From NCBI RefSeq assembly GCF_037976825.1, contig NZ_CP150269.1, positions 1,469,501-1,533,500 of the forward strand: DNA of 64,000 nucleotides, in the 5' to 3' direction. Positions within the stretch are counted from its first letter, which is position 1. Each line of letters opens with the position of its first letter. Below, piece after piece: positions 50,203-58,526 of this stretch. The translations under genes and the position numbers were made by a program. The DNA comes from Paenibacillus sp. FSL K6-1330. Lineage in GTDB: Bacteria; Bacillota; Bacilli; Paenibacillales; Paenibacillaceae. The notes beneath the pieces were generated by a model. The model saw only the letters and a program-made list of their open reading frames with translations, was not told where the DNA came from and did no database searches.

Positions 50203-50589
50203 ATGACACAACAAGAGAGAAAAACCATCGCCACTCAGCAAGCACCTGGAGCCATAGGCCCTTATTCGCAAGCGGTGCAATACGGAAACCTTTTGTTTAC
50301 ATCCGGCCAGCTTGGGATGGATGCGTCGGGGCAGTTTGCCCCGACGGTAGAAGAGCAGGCGAATCGCTCACTGCTTAACGTGAAGGCGATTTTGGAAGCG
50401 GCCGGCTTTGGTATGGGGGATATCGTCAAAACTACAGTCTTTTTAAAGGACATGAATGATTTCCAAGCCGTCAACGAAGTATATGCTTCTTTCTTTTCAG
50501 AGCCATATCCGGCACGGAGCGCCGTGGAAGTTGCCCGTTTGCCGAAGGATGGACTGGTTGAGATTGAAGTGGTAGCTCGCAAGTCGTAA
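50203..50589 (+). CDS. ridA: RidA-family enamine/imine deaminase
   Basis: A 128-residue trimeric enzyme of the YjgF/RidA family that hydrolyses reactive enamines such as 2-aminoacrylate, released by PLP beta-lyases. Family landmarks: APGAIGPYSQAVQYGNLLFTSGQ (near 14-36), KTTVFLKDMNDFQAVNEVY (near 83-101) and PARSAVEVARLPKDGLVEIEVVA (near 106-128). They contain the substrate-binding Arg in PARSAVE and the Glu in IEVVA. Ribosome site GAGGAGAG. It ends the operon and gives a neat functional pair with the PatB-like lyase. Confidence 0.96.
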   Translation: MTQQERKTIATQQAPGAIGPYSQAVQYGNLLFTSGQLGMDASGQFAPTVEEQANRSLLNVKAILEAAGFGMGDIVKTTVFLKDMNDFQAVNEVYASFFSEPYPARSAVEVARLPKDGLVEIEVVARKS

Positions 50590-50670
50590 ATAGCAGATCG
50601 TGACTAGGAAGTCAAAACCTCATCTTCCATCGATGTGCTGAAATTAGGGATATGAATATCATTAAGTTTT

Positions 50671-50709
50671 AAACAAAACTGCCGGGCATGAAGCCCGGCA
50701 GTTTGTTTG
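50671..50709. terminator. Bidirectional terminator
   Basis: AAACTGCCGGGC and GCCCGGCAGTTT form a 12-bp perfect stem with a 5-base loop, between convergent genes. Confidence 0.93.
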
Positions 50710-50731
50710 GTTTGAAAAGGGGTTACCGTGT

Positions 50732-51487
50732 TTATTTCGTACGCCCATATTGCTTCCCGTAAGACAGCACCTTATGGTACAGGCTTTTGTCTTTCAAGTT
50801 TTTGAGCGGATAAACTTGGGGTCTGGTGTTGACCTCTAGAATCCAGGGCCTCCCCTTGGAATCGACTGCCACATCCAGGCCGAGTTCGTTAAATCCTTTG
50901 TAATGGCGGTCAAAGTTTTTACCTACCGCCACGCCAAGTCCTTTGAGCTCGGATTCCAGCTGTTGGGTGAAGGCCGAGGCGAAATTGGCGCCGCTCATCG
51001 TCTTGCGGAACGTGCCAATGGTGCCGCCTTGATTATAATTGGTGGCGACTTTGTTAGGGTTGCCGACTTTGGTGAACAGGGCGGTGCTGACCCAGGCTCC
51101 CTGCCTAGTCTTCTGGACCATTACCCGGATATCAAATGGCTTGCCATTGCTTTTGGCCAGACGAATTCCTTTTTGCAGCAGGTAGGGTCTGCTCCCTGCA
51201 AAGCGGTTCAGATCACGGTACAATTGAGATGAGCTGGAGTATGACGTTTTCTTGGTATTCAGCTGGCTTTGGTAGCCCCCGTCCGTTTTGCGGATTCGGA
51301 TGATGTTATTGCCGCCTGAACCATCCGTAGGTTTGAAGAAAACCGTGGAGTAGTCCGCCAGCATAGAGTTCAGGTTTTTTTTGCTGAACGGCAATGTGTG
51401 CGGCACGTATTGTCTGAAATAAGGATCCTCGTTCAGCCATTTCGTTTTCTTCCATTTGCTTTTGATGGTGCTGCTTTTATATTTCAT
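50732..51487 (-). CDS. YheC/YheD-like (spore-associated) ATP-grasp protein
   Basis: A 251-residue protein corresponding to the ATP-grasp portion of endospore coat-associated YheC/YheD. Visible elements: TVFFKPTDGSGGNNIIRIRK (near residues 47-66, nucleotide lysine and Gly loop), LLQKGIRLAKSNGKPFDIRVMVQK (near 102-125), and the metal-binding end ELGLDVAVDSKGRPWILEVNTRPQ (near 207-230). Shorter than full YheC/D, which carry an N-terminal domain. ATG 51487 follows GAGGGGTGA at a longish distance; an upstream frame extension lacks a site. The ligase substrate is unknown. Confidence 0.85.
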   Translation of the reverse strand: MKYKSSTIKSKWKKTKWLNEDPYFRQYVPHTLPFSKKNLNSMLADYSTVFFKPTDGSGGNNIIRIRKTDGGYQSQLNTKKTSYSSSSQLYRDLNRFAGSRPYLLQKGIRLAKSNGKPFDIRVMVQKTRQGAWVSTALFTKVGNPNKVATNYNQGGTIGTFRKTMSGANFASAFTQQLESELKGLGVAVGKNFDRHYKGFNELGLDVAVDSKGRPWILEVNTRPQVYPLKNLKDKSLYHKVLSYGKQYGRTK

Positions 51488-51567
51488 AGCTAAGAGGCTC
51501 ACCCCTCTTTTTTGTTCAGCATATGCCAAAAAAGTAGAGCAAGCCTCCACGATGGCCTTGAACCAAG

Positions 51568-51960
51568 CTATGTGTTTGAAAACAATTTTTTATCGAAAAA
51601 CAATAAGGTGATAAATAAAGCTGCCGCGACAAGCAGTATCGACGCCGGTATGATAAAGGCCAGCAGGGTTGCCGTATTCTGCATTTGATAATACATCAGC
51701 ATGCCGAGCGGCATGATCCCGCCCCCGAGGATGCTCGTCCAGAAGTGCAGCGCGGCCGTCTTCTTCATACTAAGTTTTTCTCGAAACACGTAGTAGAACA
51801 GGCCATAGGCAAATAAGGTCAGCCAGCCTACCACCAGAATATGGGCGTGGCCTGCAACCATGTTGTAGTTACTTCTCCCTGCCATGTCCGCTCCGATCAA
51901 AGCACCGAAGAGTGTATAGATTGCCGCGATACGCATCAGCCACTTACTATATTTTACCAA
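51568..51960 (-). CDS. Small four-helix membrane protein related to heme-copper oxidase subunit I
   Basis: A 130-residue membrane protein, often annotated cytochrome-c oxidase in Bacillales. It has four hydrophobic helices: WLMRIAAIYTLFGALIGAD, VAGHAHILVVGWLTLFAYGL, HFWTSILGGGIMPLGMLMYY and TLLAFIIPASILLVAAALFI. Histidines in helix 2 (GHAH) and helix 3 resemble the heme-ligand positions of the large subunit, but the protein is far too small to be an oxidase. The start is TTG 51960, 8 bases after a run AAGGGGGGG. A role in heme/copper handling or NO chemistry is only a guess. Confidence 0.75.
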   Translation of the reverse strand: MVKYSKWLMRIAAIYTLFGALIGADMAGRSNYNMVAGHAHILVVGWLTLFAYGLFYYVFREKLSMKKTAALHFWTSILGGGIMPLGMLMYYQMQNTATLLAFIIPASILLVAAALFITLLFFDKKLFSNT

Positions 51961-52108
51961 TGGATATTCCCCCCCTTGCATCTTGAATCGGTCCCAATAT
52001 ACAAGAGTTATATGAACGGAGCGTGAACAAAATATAAACCGGAATTGAACAGGGAAACATCTTCTACTATAATCAAATAGATCTGATTTAGAAGGAGAGA
52101 ATTTCCAG

Positions 52109-52474
52109 GTGCGAAGCCCACTCATTGCTTACTGTCTTTCTAAGAAAGCTGCAACCGAGGACTATCCATTCGGACCGCTTCCGATCGTCATGAAAGTCGG
52201 GGGCAAAATGTTTGCCCTGATTACCATAATGGCAGGAGAGAAGGTTAGTCATATTTCCCTGAAATGCGATCCGGTGATTGCAGAGAATTTGCGCCAGCAG
52301 CATGACGCGGTGCAGCCTGGTTATCATCTCAACAAAAAACATTGGAATACCATTACCGTGGATGGCTCCTTAACGGAAGCGGACCTCCAGGATATGATTG
52401 ATCATTCCTATGATTTGGTGCTGAAGAGTTTACCGAAGGCTCAGCGCGATGCGATCTCTCAGCGGCTGGTATGA
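52109..52474 (+). CDS. MmcQ/YjbR-family protein
   Basis: A 121-residue cytoplasmic protein of the MmcQ/YjbR (CyaY-like fold, DNA-binding) family. Signature segments: EDYPFGPLPIVMKVGGKMFAL (near 17-37), ISLKCDPVIAENLRQQ (near 48-63), GYHLNKKHWNTITVDG (near 71-86) and MIDHSYDLVLKSLPKAQR. Start is GTG, about 11 bases after AAGGAGAG. The function of the family is unresolved; members are often near DNA-repair or methyltransferase genes, which is not the case here. Confidence 0.92.
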   Translation: MRSPLIAYCLSKKAATEDYPFGPLPIVMKVGGKMFALITIMAGEKVSHISLKCDPVIAENLRQQHDAVQPGYHLNKKHWNTITVDGSLTEADLQDMIDHSYDLVLKSLPKAQRDAISQRLV

Positions 52475-52488
52475 AGCCTGCTGAAATA

Positions 52489-52549
52489 AATAATCGCCCT
52501 GTGGCACAGTGGAGGCAGATAAACATCCACTTGCCAGAGGGCGATTATT
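52489..52549. terminator. Long 61-base hairpin terminator between convergent genes
   Basis: AATAATCGCCCT pairs with AGGGCGATTATT, continuing inward through a near-complementary GTGGCA/TGCCA and TGGA/TCCA stretch. T-runs are short, but the hairpin is very stable and symmetrical. Confidence 0.75.
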
Positions 52550-52598
52550 AGATGGTACCATCAAACCTAGTTCAACCCATCCGCTGGGCGGTTTCGTA

Positions 52599-53873
52599 TC
52601 AGAATGGTCTCATGCCCAAAGTATCCACTTTCTCCCCGGTAATATCAACGCCCATACGGCTTGTAATATCGCGGTAGTGACCGGCGCGGCGCTGCACCGG
52701 GCTGCCCTCGGTTTCACCGAGGTTAGCCTCCAGGCCGTTCAAGACCATCACGGTCGTACCGAAGCCGGGATCGCCCAGCCCTCTGAACTTCTCAAGCGGG
52801 GAAGGCTTCCATCTGCCAACCATCACATCATGGGCGGAAGGCTTCGGGTCCTGCGGCGTCATCCAGAACAGGATGGCGGTCATGTAGCCGATTTTGCCGT
52901 CAGCGGCAACGATCTCCGGATGGTCCAGCAGCACGCTTTTGTCTCCATAGATGATGGAACTGAACAGGCCGTAATTAAAGTTCCAGCTGAGCATGATCGG
53001 TCCCCGTCCATAATAGCGTTTGTCTGGTGTTCCGGGATACAGCACCGCGCTGGCAGGATCGACGAAAGCATCCTTGTTGACACCAGTCCGGCCGGCGATG
53101 TTCTCGTTCCAGAACAATCCCCAACGGAGCGGTCCTCCCGGAGCGGTAGCCCAGCCTCCGCCCGTTTCGTGGGACAGATTGGCGAGGAAGGCGGCCAGTT
53201 CACGCTTGCGGTCCTTCTTGAACCCTTCCTTCAGGAAAGTGCCGCCATCAATGATAACGGTTTCAATATCTTTGTTAAGGTTCTCAACCGAATGGAAGTC
53301 AGCTGAACGCACAACGAGTGTTTCAACGCGGGCATCCTTGTCTAATCGGTAAATCTCCTGCGCGGAAGGGGTTCCTTGCCGCGTGTTGATCTTGATCTTC
53401 AGATTGGAGACCTCCGCGACCGCGTTGATGAGGTTGTCGTATGAGAAATAGTCGGTCTGATCGGCTTTATAGTATTCTTTGCCATTGGAGATTTTAAACC
53501 ATTCCGCCGAGCCTAGCCGGAAAGGGAACAACGCCTCAAAGTCTTCCTCCGAAAGCAGTGCTCTAACAGCGGCGATCGCCTTCTCCGGTGTGTAATCCGG
53601 ATCGAGGCCATCCCAATTCTGGTCGATCTCCTTACGACTGGTTAGCCGGTGCTCCCCGATCGCTAGGGAACCGCCTAGATTCTCCGTGATTTGTGCTGGA
53701 GCTGAGGTGCTGGATTTGGTGCTGGCTGCCGGATGAGCGGAAGATGCTTCGGGCTGGGGCGCTTCATCGGCTGCAAAGGCATGAAGCGGGGTCATGAGGA
53801 GCGCAGCGCCGAGGGCTGCAATCATACTTCGCTGGGTCATTTTGCGGGATAACGGATATTTCCACACGGTCAT
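52599..53873 (-). CDS. Secreted GH19 chitinase
   Basis: A 424-residue exported enzyme. Signal peptide at about 1-36 (MTVWKYPLSRK, hydrophobic stretch, cut near AFA-AD), then an Ala/Ser/Pro linker and an N-terminal region of about 130 residues of unclear fold. The GH19 lysozyme-like domain begins near 215: AAFLANLSHETGGG (catalytic acid Glu near 236), YYGRGPIMLSWNFNYG (near 290) and WMTPQDPKPSAHDVM. GH19 enzymes cleave chitin by inversion; the second acidic residue needs alignment to confirm. ATG 53873 follows GAGGAG by 7 bases. The extra N-terminal region is longer than in plant-type GH19. Confidence 0.92.
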   Translation of the reverse strand: MTVWKYPLSRKMTQRSMIAALGAALLMTPLHAFAADEAPQPEASSAHPAASTKSSTSAPAQITENLGGSLAIGEHRLTSRKEIDQNWDGLDPDYTPEKAIAAVRALLSEEDFEALFPFRLGSAEWFKISNGKEYYKADQTDYFSYDNLINAVAEVSNLKIKINTRQGTPSAQEIYRLDKDARVETLVVRSADFHSVENLNKDIETVIIDGGTFLKEGFKKDRKRELAAFLANLSHETGGGWATAPGGPLRWGLFWNENIAGRTGVNKDAFVDPASAVLYPGTPDKRYYGRGPIMLSWNFNYGLFSSIIYGDKSVLLDHPEIVAADGKIGYMTAILFWMTPQDPKPSAHDVMVGRWKPSPLEKFRGLGDPGFGTTVMVLNGLEANLGETEGSPVQRRAGHYRDITSRMGVDITGEKVDTLGMRPF

Positions 53874-54269
53874 ACACATTCTCCTCTGTATCATTGGGAT
53901 TGGAATACACTGCCATCATATATACGGTATGTTGTTTTGTACATAGTCAGGAAATCCCACGATTTAACGCGCAGTTGACACTGAAGGGGAACCTCTGGCG
54001 CGACCAAGCGGGGAAGATGTGACGATAGACAGGGGATTTGCTGTGGAATCACTAAAGATGCCGTCGAAGTTCGAATACTGGCATTCGCAGTGTCCTCCAA
54101 CTTGATAACTAGTTTTTTAAAGCAAAAACATTATAATGTTATTATGTCTTGATTCTAGCAATCTATTAATCTATGGAAAGAATGCTTCACTTCATAATGT
54201 TCTGTTCATTTGTGTCATTTCATACATATTAGAGATTCATCATCTTATAGACGAAGAAGGTTAACTGAC
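53874..54269. other. Intergenic region between divergent chitinase and MATE genes
   Basis: About 400 bases without a supported gene. The part near the MATE gene is AT-rich (54100-54230) and probably holds its promoter, but I cannot fix the elements. I see no repeat or RNA structure of note. Confidence 0.5.
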
Positions 54270-55622
54270 ATGAGTTTATTTGTTCGCGAAAAAGGGTTCT
54301 ACAAAAGCTTTTTCTGGCTGACGCTTGTGATCGGGATGCAGAACCTGATATCGGTCGGCGTGAATTTGTCGGACAATGTCATGCTGGGAGGATACAGTGA
54401 ATCGGCCCTATCGGGTGTTGCCCTCGCGACCCAGATCCAATTCCTGCTGCACATGCTAGTTATGGGCGTATGCGAAGGATTGGTCATCATGTCGTCCAGA
54501 TTCTGGGGAGCGAAGGATTTAGGCTCCATCAAAAAAGCAGCAAGCATCGGCATGCGCATGGCCATTTTCCTCAGTATTGTGTTATGGATAGTCGTGTTCT
54601 TTTCTCCGCATGAGGTACTGTCCTTGTTTACGAAGGAAGAGAATGTTATAGCCGCAGGTGTGGAATATTTACGAATCATCTGTTTCTCTTATATCTTCTT
54701 TGCCGTCACCAGTTCCTTGCTGGCTTCACTGCGAAGCGTGGAAACGGTGAAAATCGGCTTTGTGGTATCGTTATCGACCCTGATTATCAACATCTGCCTG
54801 AACTATATCCTCATCTACGGGTATTTAGGTTTTCCTGAACTGGGTGTGGCCGGATCGGCTATCGCTACCCTGACGGCTAGAATCATTGAATGTGTGATCG
54901 TCCTGGTGTACATTAAACGATTTGATCGCAAAATTTTGCTGAAGCTGCAGGATTTCCTGCAGTTCGATATGGAGCTCTTCAAACAGTACATTCGCGTAGG
55001 CTCCCCGATTCTGCTGTCGAACACGATATGGGGGCTTGCCATGGCGGCACAAACTGCCATTCTGGGGCATATGGGAGAATCGGCAATCGCGGCCAACAGT
55101 ATTGCGACTACGATTTTCCAGATGGTGACAGTCATCGTTTACGCTTCGGCCAGCGCAACGGCTGTGCTGATTGGGAAGACCATCGGTGAAGGGTTGATGG
55201 ACAAAATCATATCCTATGCCAAAACGCTGCAGATTCTGTATATCCTGCTCGGCTTGCTGACGGGCGCTGTGCTGTTTGTAATTAAGGATTTCGTCCTGGG
55301 CTTCTACTCCATATCCGATGAGGCGAAGACACTCGCGCTCCATTTCATGACAGTGTTGTCGATCACCGTAGTCGGAACGGCTTATCAGATGCCGGCATTA
55401 ACGGGCATTGTGCGAAGCGGCGGAGACACCCGCTTTGTCCTTTACAACGATCTGATTTTTATGTGGCTGATCGTGCTGCCCTCCTCGGCATTATGCGCGT
55501 TCGTGTTCGATTTATCACCACTCGCTATATTCATTTGCTTGAAGTCCGATCAGATACTGAAGTGTTTTGTGGCGATCGTAAAGGTTAATCGATTCAAATG
55601 GATACGATCCTTCAGCTCATGA
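54270..55622 (+). CDS. MATE-family multidrug/cation exporter
   Basis: A 450-residue membrane protein with twelve helices in two six-helix halves, characteristic of MATE (NorM/DinF-type) exporters. Motifs include LSDNVMLGGYSESALSGVALATQIQF in the first helix pair, RFWGAKDLGSIKKAASIGMRMAIF, GVAGSAIATLTARIIE, and SIATTIFQMVTVIVYASASATAVLIGKTIGEG in the second half. ATG 54270 follows GAAGAAGG. The substrate cannot be told. It ends in a bidirectional terminator shared with the LuxR-type gene. Confidence 0.93.
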   Translation: MSLFVREKGFYKSFFWLTLVIGMQNLISVGVNLSDNVMLGGYSESALSGVALATQIQFLLHMLVMGVCEGLVIMSSRFWGAKDLGSIKKAASIGMRMAIFLSIVLWIVVFFSPHEVLSLFTKEENVIAAGVEYLRIICFSYIFFAVTSSLLASLRSVETVKIGFVVSLSTLIINICLNYILIYGYLGFPELGVAGSAIATLTARIIECVIVLVYIKRFDRKILLKLQDFLQFDMELFKQYIRVGSPILLSNTIWGLAMAAQTAILGHMGESAIAANSIATTIFQMVTVIVYASASATAVLIGKTIGEGLMDKIISYAKTLQILYILLGLLTGAVLFVIKDFVLGFYSISDEAKTLALHFMTVLSITVVGTAYQMPALTGIVRSGGDTRFVLYNDLIFMWLIVLPSSALCAFVFDLSPLAIFICLKSDQILKCFVAIVKVNRFKWIRSFSS

Positions 55623-55664
55623 TGGATGGACGGTTGTCTTATGGTAAGAAATCCATAGAGTAAA

Positions 55665-55701
55665 AAAAGAACCTCGGGAACGCGTGTCCCGAGGTTCTTT
55701 T
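55665..55701. terminator. Bidirectional terminator
   Basis: AAAAGAACCTCGGGA pairs perfectly with TCCCGAGGTTCTTTT around a 7-base loop, between convergent genes. Confidence 0.95.
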
Positions 55702-55713
55702 GTATGGTTATGT

Positions 55714-58335
55714 TCAATCCTCTAGCAGGTTTAATGACTGGGCTTTAACCAGAGCCTGCGTGCGGGTAGTCACGCCGAGCTTGCCATACAGTCTGGATAA
55801 ATATACCCGGACTGTTCCTTCGGACAGGCCAAGTGCTGCGGCCATCTGTTTATTGGCGGCACCTTGCCGGATCAGATGCAGGAGATTCATTTCATTCCGA
55901 TTCAGCTGTTCCGGGAGAACAGACGGGGATAGCTTGGCGGATGAAGGGTCCGCTTGGGGATAATCCGGAAAATGCTCCAACAGGATGCGTACATATTCAA
56001 GCAGCTGATGCTGCTCCGGCTGTAAGCCGCTTTCTTGTCCTTGGTGGTTTGCATACAGCTTCAGCAGCTGGTACATCTCCTCTCCTTCGTCCAGGAAGGA
56101 ACGGACATAACCGTTCTGTGCTCCAATACGCAATGCGTCGCCAAGGAGATGAAGGGACTGCTTTCGTTGACCACGCTGATATTCCAGCAGCGCTTGCAGG
56201 CCTGTGATCTCGATGATGCTGGATCGTTGCTGTTCGCGCTCGGCTTGGGGTTTTAACAGCTCCAGGAGGTGAAGCGCCTCGGCTTCCCTGCGCTGTTTGC
56301 CTAACAGGCGAACGAACGCCAGATATTCGGTTTCCCGGCTATAGGTTGGTCGGTCCTTGACGGAAATCGGGAGGCCGGCCGCTTCCTTGCGGGCTTCGGT
56401 TATACGCCCTTCCCGAATATAGAGCATGCATCGTATAGCCTTTAATGGAGTAAGCCATGGGCTGGCTTTCCTGCCGATGACAGCGGTCCATGCTTCATCC
56501 AGAGCATAATGGGCCAGATGAAACTTCCCCTCCGCAGCGTACAGCTTGGCTTCGGTTATATGAAGCGGCACGAACAAACCCATGGTTTCTTTGGCGGGGG
56601 GCGCATTTCGAATCTGTACCAGCAGCTGGCGGCAGTCGGCAAGCCGATTCCATTCATAATACCCCTCGCACAAGGATTGCTTTACATATAAATTCATGAG
56701 CGAATGCGCCCATCCATGGGATTCCAGCACGCCGGTAAACAGATGTGCGATCTTCTCCGTATCAGCGGAGAGAGCTCCCTTCATGCCAAGCGGTGTACGT
56801 CTTACGTAAGGCTCCTGACGGTTGTAATCGAATTGATAGTAGATCGGATTGTCGGGCATAGCGTTGTCGAGGATGCCTTCGCTGAAAGCGAACCATTTGC
56901 CGAAGTCCCCGTTCAGAAAAACAAGGTTGGAACGCACGAACAGGAGGCTGCTTCGGAGCTGCTCCCGTCGATCTGATGACGCGAGTGCGGCGCACGTTTC
57001 TTCAATCTGAGACAGCATGCGCTCAGATCGCTCCAGATCCCCTGCCAGAACCATGATAAAGGCATGCGCTAATGACATTTCAAGTGTCGTCGAGAATGGG
57101 GATGGGATGCGGTCAAACCATTCTAGCAAGGTAGCAATTTCCCCCCGTTCAAGCACGGTTTGCATATGCTGCTCCAGCAAGTTCACGGCCCCATCAATGT
57201 CCTGCGCTGCAAACATATGGTCAATGGCCTCATCCATAGAACCGGCAGAAGCGTAATATTGCCCGGCAAGCCGATGACGCTTCGTATACTCCCCGTTATC
57301 TTCACGCAGCAGGAGGTCCAGCAGAAACTGCGAGAACAGATGATGATAGCGATAGCAGGTATGATGTTCATCCAGTGGAACCAGAAACAGATTCAGCTTC
57401 TGCAGCTCCTCCAGCATCGGGCGGCTGTCGCTGAGATCGGTTACAGCATCGCACACCTGTGGATGAAGCTCCGACAGGACTGCGGTCTGCAGCAGAAAAG
57501 TAAGCACCTCGGAAGATAGCCTGCCTATCACCTCCTGGAACAGATATTTTGAGATCAGAAGTTGATTTCCCTTCATATCTTCGACGAATGGCTCCAGATC
57601 GCGGCCGTTTCGCAGGGAAAGCGAAGCAAGCTGGAGCCCGGTTATCCAGCCTTCCGTTCGATTAAGCAATGCATCCAGCTGCATCGGAGTTAGACGGGGC
57701 TGACTGCTATCTGATTCATGCCGGAAAAAGCGCTCGGTTTCATCAGAGGTGAATTCCAGCTGCTTCATTCCGATATGGTTGACCTCATGGTTAACCATCC
57801 CTTTCATTGTGGGGAATGGAAGCTCGGTTCGGGAGGAGATGAATAGATGAATAGGCTCAGGGAGGTAATCAATCAAGTAGGAAATCCCCGCATGGATTGC
57901 ATGATAGTGAATGCTATGCAGGTCCTCGAGAATGAGATTGAGGGGTTCATGCTCCTCGTATAATTCACTGATCAGCGTATCCAGAAAGCTTTCAATCGAG
58001 GCGCTTGGCAGCAGATGCGTATGGTTCATAAGCCGATCTCCTTGCTGTTCTGGAAGAACCGAAGCCAAGGCGGCTGTTACGTATCGCCAAAAGCGGACGG
58101 GATCGTTATCCCGTTCATCCAGCGACACCCAGGCGCATCGCTCGTTGGCTCCATGGGCCCACTGGGCCAGCAGTGTCGATTTGCCGTATCCGGCAGGGGC
58201 AATAATGGTAGTTAGTTGTCCATTGTGGCCTGCTGTCATCGCTTGAATAAGCCGATCCCGGTGAATGAGATGCTTTTTTAACCCGGGAAGGCTTATTTTC
58301 ATTTTCAGAATAGGTGAATCAGTCAGTAATTTCAT
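55714..58335 (-). CDS. MalT-like LuxR-family ATP-dependent regulator (LAL/STAND)
   Basis: An 873-residue regulator. An N-terminal AAA/NACHT-like ATPase has Walker A APAGYGKST (46-54), a Walker B-like LNLILEDLH near 130 and a sensor-type HLFISSRTELPFP. A winged-helix segment follows, then about 350 residues of TPR-like helices, then a C-terminal LuxR helix-turn-helix (about 805-870: LNRNEMNLLHLIRQGAANKQMAA, SEGTVRVYLSRLYGKLGV). MalT-type proteins bind an inducer and ATP, oligomerise and activate transcription. It is divergent from the RCC1-SLH surface protein across 190 bases, so that gene is a likely target. Confidence 0.93.
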   Translation of the reverse strand: MKLLTDSPILKMKISLPGLKKHLIHRDRLIQAMTAGHNGQLTTIIAPAGYGKSTLLAQWAHGANERCAWVSLDERDNDPVRFWRYVTAALASVLPEQQGDRLMNHTHLLPSASIESFLDTLISELYEEHEPLNLILEDLHSIHYHAIHAGISYLIDYLPEPIHLFISSRTELPFPTMKGMVNHEVNHIGMKQLEFTSDETERFFRHESDSSQPRLTPMQLDALLNRTEGWITGLQLASLSLRNGRDLEPFVEDMKGNQLLISKYLFQEVIGRLSSEVLTFLLQTAVLSELHPQVCDAVTDLSDSRPMLEELQKLNLFLVPLDEHHTCYRYHHLFSQFLLDLLLREDNGEYTKRHRLAGQYYASAGSMDEAIDHMFAAQDIDGAVNLLEQHMQTVLERGEIATLLEWFDRIPSPFSTTLEMSLAHAFIMVLAGDLERSERMLSQIEETCAALASSDRREQLRSSLLFVRSNLVFLNGDFGKWFAFSEGILDNAMPDNPIYYQFDYNRQEPYVRRTPLGMKGALSADTEKIAHLFTGVLESHGWAHSLMNLYVKQSLCEGYYEWNRLADCRQLLVQIRNAPPAKETMGLFVPLHITEAKLYAAEGKFHLAHYALDEAWTAVIGRKASPWLTPLKAIRCMLYIREGRITEARKEAAGLPISVKDRPTYSRETEYLAFVRLLGKQRREAEALHLLELLKPQAEREQQRSSIIEITGLQALLEYQRGQRKQSLHLLGDALRIGAQNGYVRSFLDEGEEMYQLLKLYANHQGQESGLQPEQHQLLEYVRILLEHFPDYPQADPSSAKLSPSVLPEQLNRNEMNLLHLIRQGAANKQMAAALGLSEGTVRVYLSRLYGKLGVTTRTQALVKAQSLNLLED

Positions 58336-58526
58336 AGATACCCTCGCTATATACGAACGTTATTTTTACGAAATTTGAGTCAAGATAACTAGATTATATG
58401 AAAAAAATGATGAAAAGTTAACGTTTGTCAATCGTTTCCCTTCCATTTATTTGATAGCATCCATAGTACCGCGGTCCCGACCGGGATTGTGGTTTATAAG
58501 CGCTGATGAAATGAGGGAGGAGATTT

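Noticed and set aside
52509..53306. 265-codon open frame on the plus strand
   Set aside because: Antisense to the GH19 chitinase and begins inside the terminator hairpin.
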